A stretch of 64,000 nt of DNA from assembly GCF_900100965.1 (NCBI RefSeq), contig NZ_FMUJ01000007.1, forward strand, positions 17,690-81,689, read 5' to 3'. The first letter of the stretch is position 1; the number at the start of each line of letters is the position of its first letter. The notes beneath the pieces were generated by a model that did not search any database, was not told the origin of the DNA, and was given only the letters and a program-made list of their open reading frames with translations. Origin of the DNA: Variovorax sp. EL159 (GTDB lineage Bacteria > Pseudomonadota > Gammaproteobacteria > Burkholderiales > Burkholderiaceae_C). Both the position numbers and the translations under genes were made by a program. Below are positions 62,485 to 64,000 of this stretch, in pieces.

Positions 62485-63456
62485 TCAGGCGTCCGCCTTG
62501 AAGCCCGAGTTCTTGATCGGCATTTCCCAGCGCTTCAGATGCGCCGCCTGAGTGGCTGCCAGTTCAGCCGGCCCGGCATGCGTGGGCACCAGCCCCAGCG
62601 CGTAGATCTTTTCCTGCACATCGGGCATCCGCATCGCGTCGGCTACGGCCTTGTCGATGCGCGCAACCAGGGCGGGCGACATGCCCGGTGGGCCATAGAG
62701 GCCGAAGAAGGCATCGGCCGTCACATTGAGGCCCGCCTCCTTCAGCGTCGGCACATCGGGCAGCGCGCGATTGCGCTGGTCGCCCGTCACCGCAAGGATG
62801 CGCACCTTGCCGGCGCGGTGGTGCTCGATGGTTTCGGAGGCGGTGTCGACCATCAGCGGCACCTGCCCGCCGATCAGGTCCTGCGCGGCGGGCGCGCCGC
62901 CGCGATAAGCCACGTGCGTCATCGGCACGCCGGCCGCCTGCGCGATCAACTGGCCCGCGAAGTGCGGCACCGTGCCCGCACCCGAGGTCGCGTAGTTGGC
63001 CTTGGCGGGGTTGGCCTTCATCCAGGCGAGCACGGCCTTGAGGTCGCCGGGCGGCGCACCGGGCCCGGCTGTCACCGCGAAGTCGAAGGTGCCGCCGAGC
63101 GAGATCGGCGTGAAGTCCTTCGCCGGGTCGTAGCCGAGGTTCGGGTACAGCCACGGGTGAATCACCATCGCGCCGCTGGGCGAAAAGGCCAGCGTGTTGC
63201 CGTCCGGTGCCGCGCGCCGCAACTCACCGAGCGCAAGACGACCGGCCGCGCCCGGCTTGTTGTCGATGATGACGTTCTGCCCCAGCGACACGCGCATCTT
63301 GTCGGCGAGCACGCGCGCCACCACGTCCGCCGAGCCGCCCGGCGGAAAGCCGACCAGGATGCGGATCGTGCGGTCCTGCTGCGCGAAAGCCATCGGCGCG
63401 ATGGCCCCGGTGGCGATGACGGCAGCGGCCTGCGCTGCGAACTGGCGGCGTTTCAT
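62485..63456 (-). CDS. Tripartite tricarboxylate transporter receptor (Bug family), 3
   Basis: A 323-aa solute-binding protein with signal peptide to about 25 (APMAFAQQ). Family motifs: IRILVGFPPGGSADVVARVLADKM, IDNKPGAAGRLALGELRRAAPDGNTLAF, HVAYRGGAPAAQDLIGGQVPLMVD. The start at 63456 follows GAGGAGACA about 8 nt upstream. It may be co-transcribed with the aminotransferase-like gene to its right. No Tct membrane genes nearby. Confidence 0.93.
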   Translation of the reverse strand: MKRRQFAAQAAAVIATGAIAPMAFAQQDRTIRILVGFPPGGSADVVARVLADKMRVSLGQNVIIDNKPGAAGRLALGELRRAAPDGNTLAFSPSGAMVIHPWLYPNLGYDPAKDFTPISLGGTFDFAVTAGPGAPPGDLKAVLAWMKANPAKANYATSGAGTVPHFAGQLIAQAAGVPMTHVAYRGGAPAAQDLIGGQVPLMVDTASETIEHHRAGKVRILAVTGDQRNRALPDVPTLKEAGLNVTADAFFGLYGPPGMSPALVARIDKAVADAMRMPDVQEKIYALGLVPTHAGPAELAATQAAHLKRWEMPIKNSGFKADA

Positions 63457-63540
63457 GGGCTTTGTCTCCTCGGGTGGTAATGGCTTTGGGGGCTTGGGGC
63501 TCAGGGCTCGGGGGCCGGGCAACAGCGGCGAAGGCGTCGG

Positions 63541-64000
63541 TCAGCGCAGCGCGGCCAGCACGGCCTTGTTCTGCTCCGGCAGGCCGATGCTGATGCGCAG
63601 CCATTGCGGCAGGCCGTAGTTGGCGAGCAGCGAGACCTCGATGCCGGCGGCCAGCAGGCGCGCATGCACCGCCTGGCCGTCGCCGACCTGCACGGCCAGA
63701 AAGTTGCCGGACGAAGGGATGTACGTCAGGCCCAGTTCGGTGAAGCCCGCCGCGAGCTGGTCGCGCCCGGCGGTGTTGACTTCATAAGTGCGCGCAAGAA
63801 ATTCGGCGTCGCCCAGCGCGGCCACGGCGGCGGCCTGGGCCGGCGTCGTCACGTTGAAACGTGGGCGTTGCGCGTTCATGCGCGCCGTCAGCGCCGGCTG
63901 CGACACGCCATAGCCGATGCGCAGCCCCGCCAACCCGAAGGCCTTGGAAAAGGTGCGCGTCACGATCAGGTTGGGCAGGCGCCGCACCCACTCGACGCTG
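63541..64000 (-). CDS. Histidinol-phosphate/class I aminotransferase, partial (N-terminal part outside window)
   Basis: The C-terminal 153 residues of a PLP-dependent aminotransferase. RTFSKAFGLAGLRIGYG holds the Schiff-base lysine, and RPRFNVTTPAQAAA, NFLAVQVGDGQAVHARLLAAGIEVS and LPQWLRISIGLPEQNKAVLAAL match HisC. It may be a second, non-biosynthetic homologue; the rest is needed to decide. The 5' end lies beyond position 64000. Confidence 0.85.
   Translation of the reverse strand, partial: SVEWVRRLPNLIVTRTFSKAFGLAGLRIGYGVSQPALTARMNAQRPRFNVTTPAQAAAVAALGDAEFLARTYEVNTAGRDQLAAGFTELGLTYIPSSGNFLAVQVGDGQAVHARLLAAGIEVSLLANYGLPQWLRISIGLPEQNKAVLAALR

Overview
This is a GC-rich, gene-dense stretch of chromosome from a betaproteobacterium, most likely Burkholderiales/Comamonadaceae and perhaps a Variovorax-like strain. 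The placement rests on four Bug-type tricarboxylate transport receptors being absent elsewhere but three present here in a typical style, on the gene order argS-SPOR-dsbA, on lptA-lptB-rpoN, on the apaG/recombinase-like membrane protein neighbourhood, and on several families of short intergenic palindromic repeats that look like those of that family. It is inference from gene content; no 16S or tRNA gene lies in the window. No phage, insertion sequence, CRISPR array or tRNA was seen.

Layout. 1-257 is a palindromic repeat whose near-identical inverted copy lies at 62213-62463. 286-9630 (minus strand) is a two-partner secretion locus: a CHAT/TPR protein, an FhaC-type outer-membrane transporter and a haemagglutinin-like exoprotein. 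9806-12174 holds a large-subunit catalase with a 49-residue membrane protein encoded just upstream. 12581-16885 carries a transglutaminase-like protein, an aspartoacylase-family hydrolase, rpe and a GYF/RDD membrane protein. 16927-21895 is apaG followed by a tightly coupled three-gene operon (membrane protein of the so-called site-specific recombinase family, CPA2 antiporter, YbdK ligase). 22027-26418 holds two lipoproteins and a LuxR-type regulator.

26553-34732 contains thiL, pgpA and pncC, usually close together in this group, here separated by about 6 kb with a DUF3053 lipoprotein and a LysR/Bug/FAD-monooxygenase/MFS set that looks like a catabolic module. 34881-47806 is mixed housekeeping: NTF2 and GNAT proteins, two MFS/SEC-C genes, a glutamate-synthase-like FMN protein, a kinase-fold protein, a PIN protein, a 23S rRNA methyltransferase, a hybrid histidine kinase, cytochrome b561 with two YceI proteins, and a LysE exporter.

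47837-57203 is conserved core: phospholipase-D lipoprotein, rpoN, lptB, lptA, dsbA, SPOR protein, argS, a PsiF-repeat protein and a DUF2214 membrane protein. 57264-62192 is a second catabolic cluster (LysR, Bug receptor, CoA-transferase, HMG-CoA-lyase-like enzyme, divergent IclR regulator) with a very clear promoter/operator between the lyase and the regulator. 62485-64000 has another Bug receptor and the 3' part of a histidinol-phosphate-aminotransferase-like gene that runs off the right edge.

The most unusual signals are the paired nested-palindrome elements with compensatory hairpin changes, the CHAT-linked two-partner secretion locus, the tiny membrane protein ahead of the catalase, and the IclR-controlled CoA-transferase/lyase cluster.
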